DNA from: Glebionis coronaria
Taxonomy: Eukaryota; Streptophyta; Magnoliopsida; Asterales; Asteraceae
Assembly: GCA_025667525.1 (NCBI GenBank)
Contig: CM046875.1
Location: forward strand, 434,818,617 to 434,882,616
Direction: 5' to 3'
Length of the DNA: 64,000 bases
This document shows positions 62,931 to 64,000 of this stretch, piece by piece; position 1 is the first letter of the stretch; every line of letters begins with the position of its first letter. The notes below the pieces were generated by a model that saw only the letters and a program-made list of their open reading frames with translations, ran no database searches and had not been told where the DNA came from. Position numbers and translations under genes: made by a program.

Positions 62931-63375
62931 ATGGGAGACTACGTGGACCGGAAAATCACTAGTGGAGTTTGTACCTTCATGAGTTGTTGTTTAACTTCTT
63001 GGTTCTCCAAGAAACAAACCGCTCTTGCAATATCCACCACAGAAGCCGAGTATGTGAGTGCCGGTAAAGCTTTTCGACAAGCTCTATGGATGAAGCAACC
63101 GCTTGTTGATTATAGTATTTCTCTTGATGATGTTCCCATCATGTGCATTAATAAGGGTGCAATAGACCTTAGCAAGAATCCCGTGCAACATTCGTGAACT
63201 AAGCACATAGAGTTTCGCCACCATTTCCTTAGGGATCATGTTCAAAAGGGGATCATTTCGATTGAGAAGGTACCCTCGGTAGAAAACTTAGCCGATATCT
63301 TCACTAAGCCACTTAAGAGGGAACCTTTTAATTATTTGCGTCTAGGTATAGGTTTAATGGAATATATTCCTTAAT
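62931..63375 (+). pseudogene. Sirevirus D RNase H and end of pol
   Basis: The frame gives GDYVDRKITSGVCTFMSCCL, SWFSKKQTALAISTTEAEYV (Glu motif) and INKGAIDLSKNPVQHS. After a TGA near 63196 it reads TKHIEFRHHFLRDHVQKGII and NLADIFTKPLKREPF, then MEYIP and TAA at 63373-63375. It is the normal C-terminus of a Copia polyprotein, broken by one stop. Confidence 0.92.
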
Positions 63376-64000
63376 TGCGCATTTTATTAATCGAGTCTTT
63401 TTCTCTTTTGAGTATTTTCTTTCTTTGAGTTATTGAGTCTTGCAAACTCTTTTTGGAAAACCTCTCTTCTCTTTCAAAATTCTCAAAGTTCTTTCGAAAA
63501 TGGTCGAGAAATGTTTTTGCATTGTTAATTCAATCTAAAAACGTTTTTCATAGTTTCTTGCTATTGATATTGAGCTTACATAATTCATATGTATGTGTCT
63601 CTCAAATATATCAAGAACAAAAGTGAACTATGGAGGATCATTGTGTCATGACTTATTGTCTAGTTCAACACACCTCCAACATCGATTTTCTTTAAAATAC
63701 ATGTATTTTGGTCAAAACCTTGTTTGGTGAGCTCTTGTGTGTTTTCTTTGTCTATCTTTACTTTTTAGCATATCTCTATGATTAGTTAGACTAGAAAAAT
63801 AGGATTTACTGAATTAGAAAATCCTTCTTCATCACCAAAATCCACCCACTGTAGGCGGTTCTTTAAATAGACCGCAGCTCCATATCAATATGGAACCGCC
63901 GGTGGAGATAAGGAACCGCAGACAGTGCTTCCTTTTTCGGGTATTTCTAAAACTCCAAATTTGCTCCAACACTTTTTGGAATCTTTGTTTCAACCTTTTG
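63376..64000 (+). other. 3' region of Sirevirus D after pol
   Basis: No env-like ORF is visible in this stretch. It is T-rich with tctttt phrases, then has a cluster of GCGGTTC/GGAACCGC motifs: gcggttc...gaccgc (63855-63875), a CCATAT/ATATGG stem (about 63880-63893), ggaaccgcc (63892-63900) and ggaaccgcagacag (63912-63925). The 3' LTR start (TGTAGTGATGCC) is not reached. Confidence 0.7.

Larger units (their letters stand above)
23507..64000 (+). mobile_element. Sirevirus-like Ty1/copia element D, runs off the right edge
   Basis: The 5' LTR is in two parts (23507-23951 and 54326-55112) split by Athila C. The PBS is at 55115-55126. Gag is interrupted by solo LTR H (56328-59379). Then protease, integrase, RT and RNase H run to 63375, followed by a 3' region to the window end. 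No 3' LTR is seen. Sirevirus affinity rests on gag with a CCHC knuckle and a long basic C-terminal extension, the RT and RNase H flavour, and the palindromic GCGGTTCC/GGAACCGC motifs. Many stops and frameshifts make it inactive. Confidence 0.85.

Overview
This window looks like repeat-rich nuclear DNA from a flowering plant, probably a eudicot. It is AT-rich, with no recognisable host gene, rRNA or intact tRNA. Almost every base from about 2.6 kb to the right edge belongs to LTR retrotransposons of plant lineages (Athila and Tekay chromovirus in Ty3/gypsy; Sirevirus-like and another Ty1/copia lineage) or to one plant L1-type LINE. The style of the LINE protein, with a long RT followed by a zinc-binding RVT domain, resembles composite-family (Asteraceae) sequences, but that placement is only an impression.

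The main feature is a deep stack of insertions, read from boundaries, target-site duplications (TSDs), primer-binding sites (PBS) and frames that resume across the gaps. An old reverse-oriented Copia remnant 'F' (2641-4052) holds a Sirevirus-type LTR 'G' (from 4053). A Tekay element 'E' begins inside G (5' LTR 4351-7023, gag-pol to 23506). E is cut twice: by Athila 'A' (9683-21982, TSD gcagt, in the RT domain) and by Sirevirus 'D' (from 23507, in the integrase). The 5' LTR of D is split by reverse-oriented Athila 'C' (23952-54320, TSD ggtag). The 3' LTR of C holds reverse-oriented Athila 'B' (24123-38987), and the 3' LTR of B holds a 5'-truncated LINE (25759-28330, 14-bp TSD). The gag of D is also split by a Tekay solo LTR 'H' (56328-59379, TSD atatc). 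The deepest path has seven layers. The first 2.6 kb hold a separate Copia 3' end with part of its LTR, and an unassigned stretch.

Most coding regions are decayed. E, D, C and F carry stops and frameshifts in gag, protease, RT, RNase H and integrase. A and B are gag-protease elements that lack RT, RNase H and integrase but keep LTRs, PBS, polypurine tract (PPT) and a conserved leader, so they look like non-autonomous partners of autonomous Athila elements such as C. The LINE is the only element with a long undisturbed frame (765 codons).

The most unusual observations are: (1) three GT-AG segments of 88, 74 and 72 bp in the Tekay gag whose removal restores the gag frame each time, as introns would; (2) tRNA-like segments followed by T-runs, antisense in the LTRs of Athila A and of Athila C, as if each LTR carried an antisense Pol III unit; (3) a GCGGTTCC/GGAACCGC palindrome module found in the LTR, the gag reading frame and the 3' region of the Sirevirus; (4) a 9-bp inverted repeat at the U3 end of the LTRs in all three Athila elements, plus a shared internal hairpin and a shared leader block.
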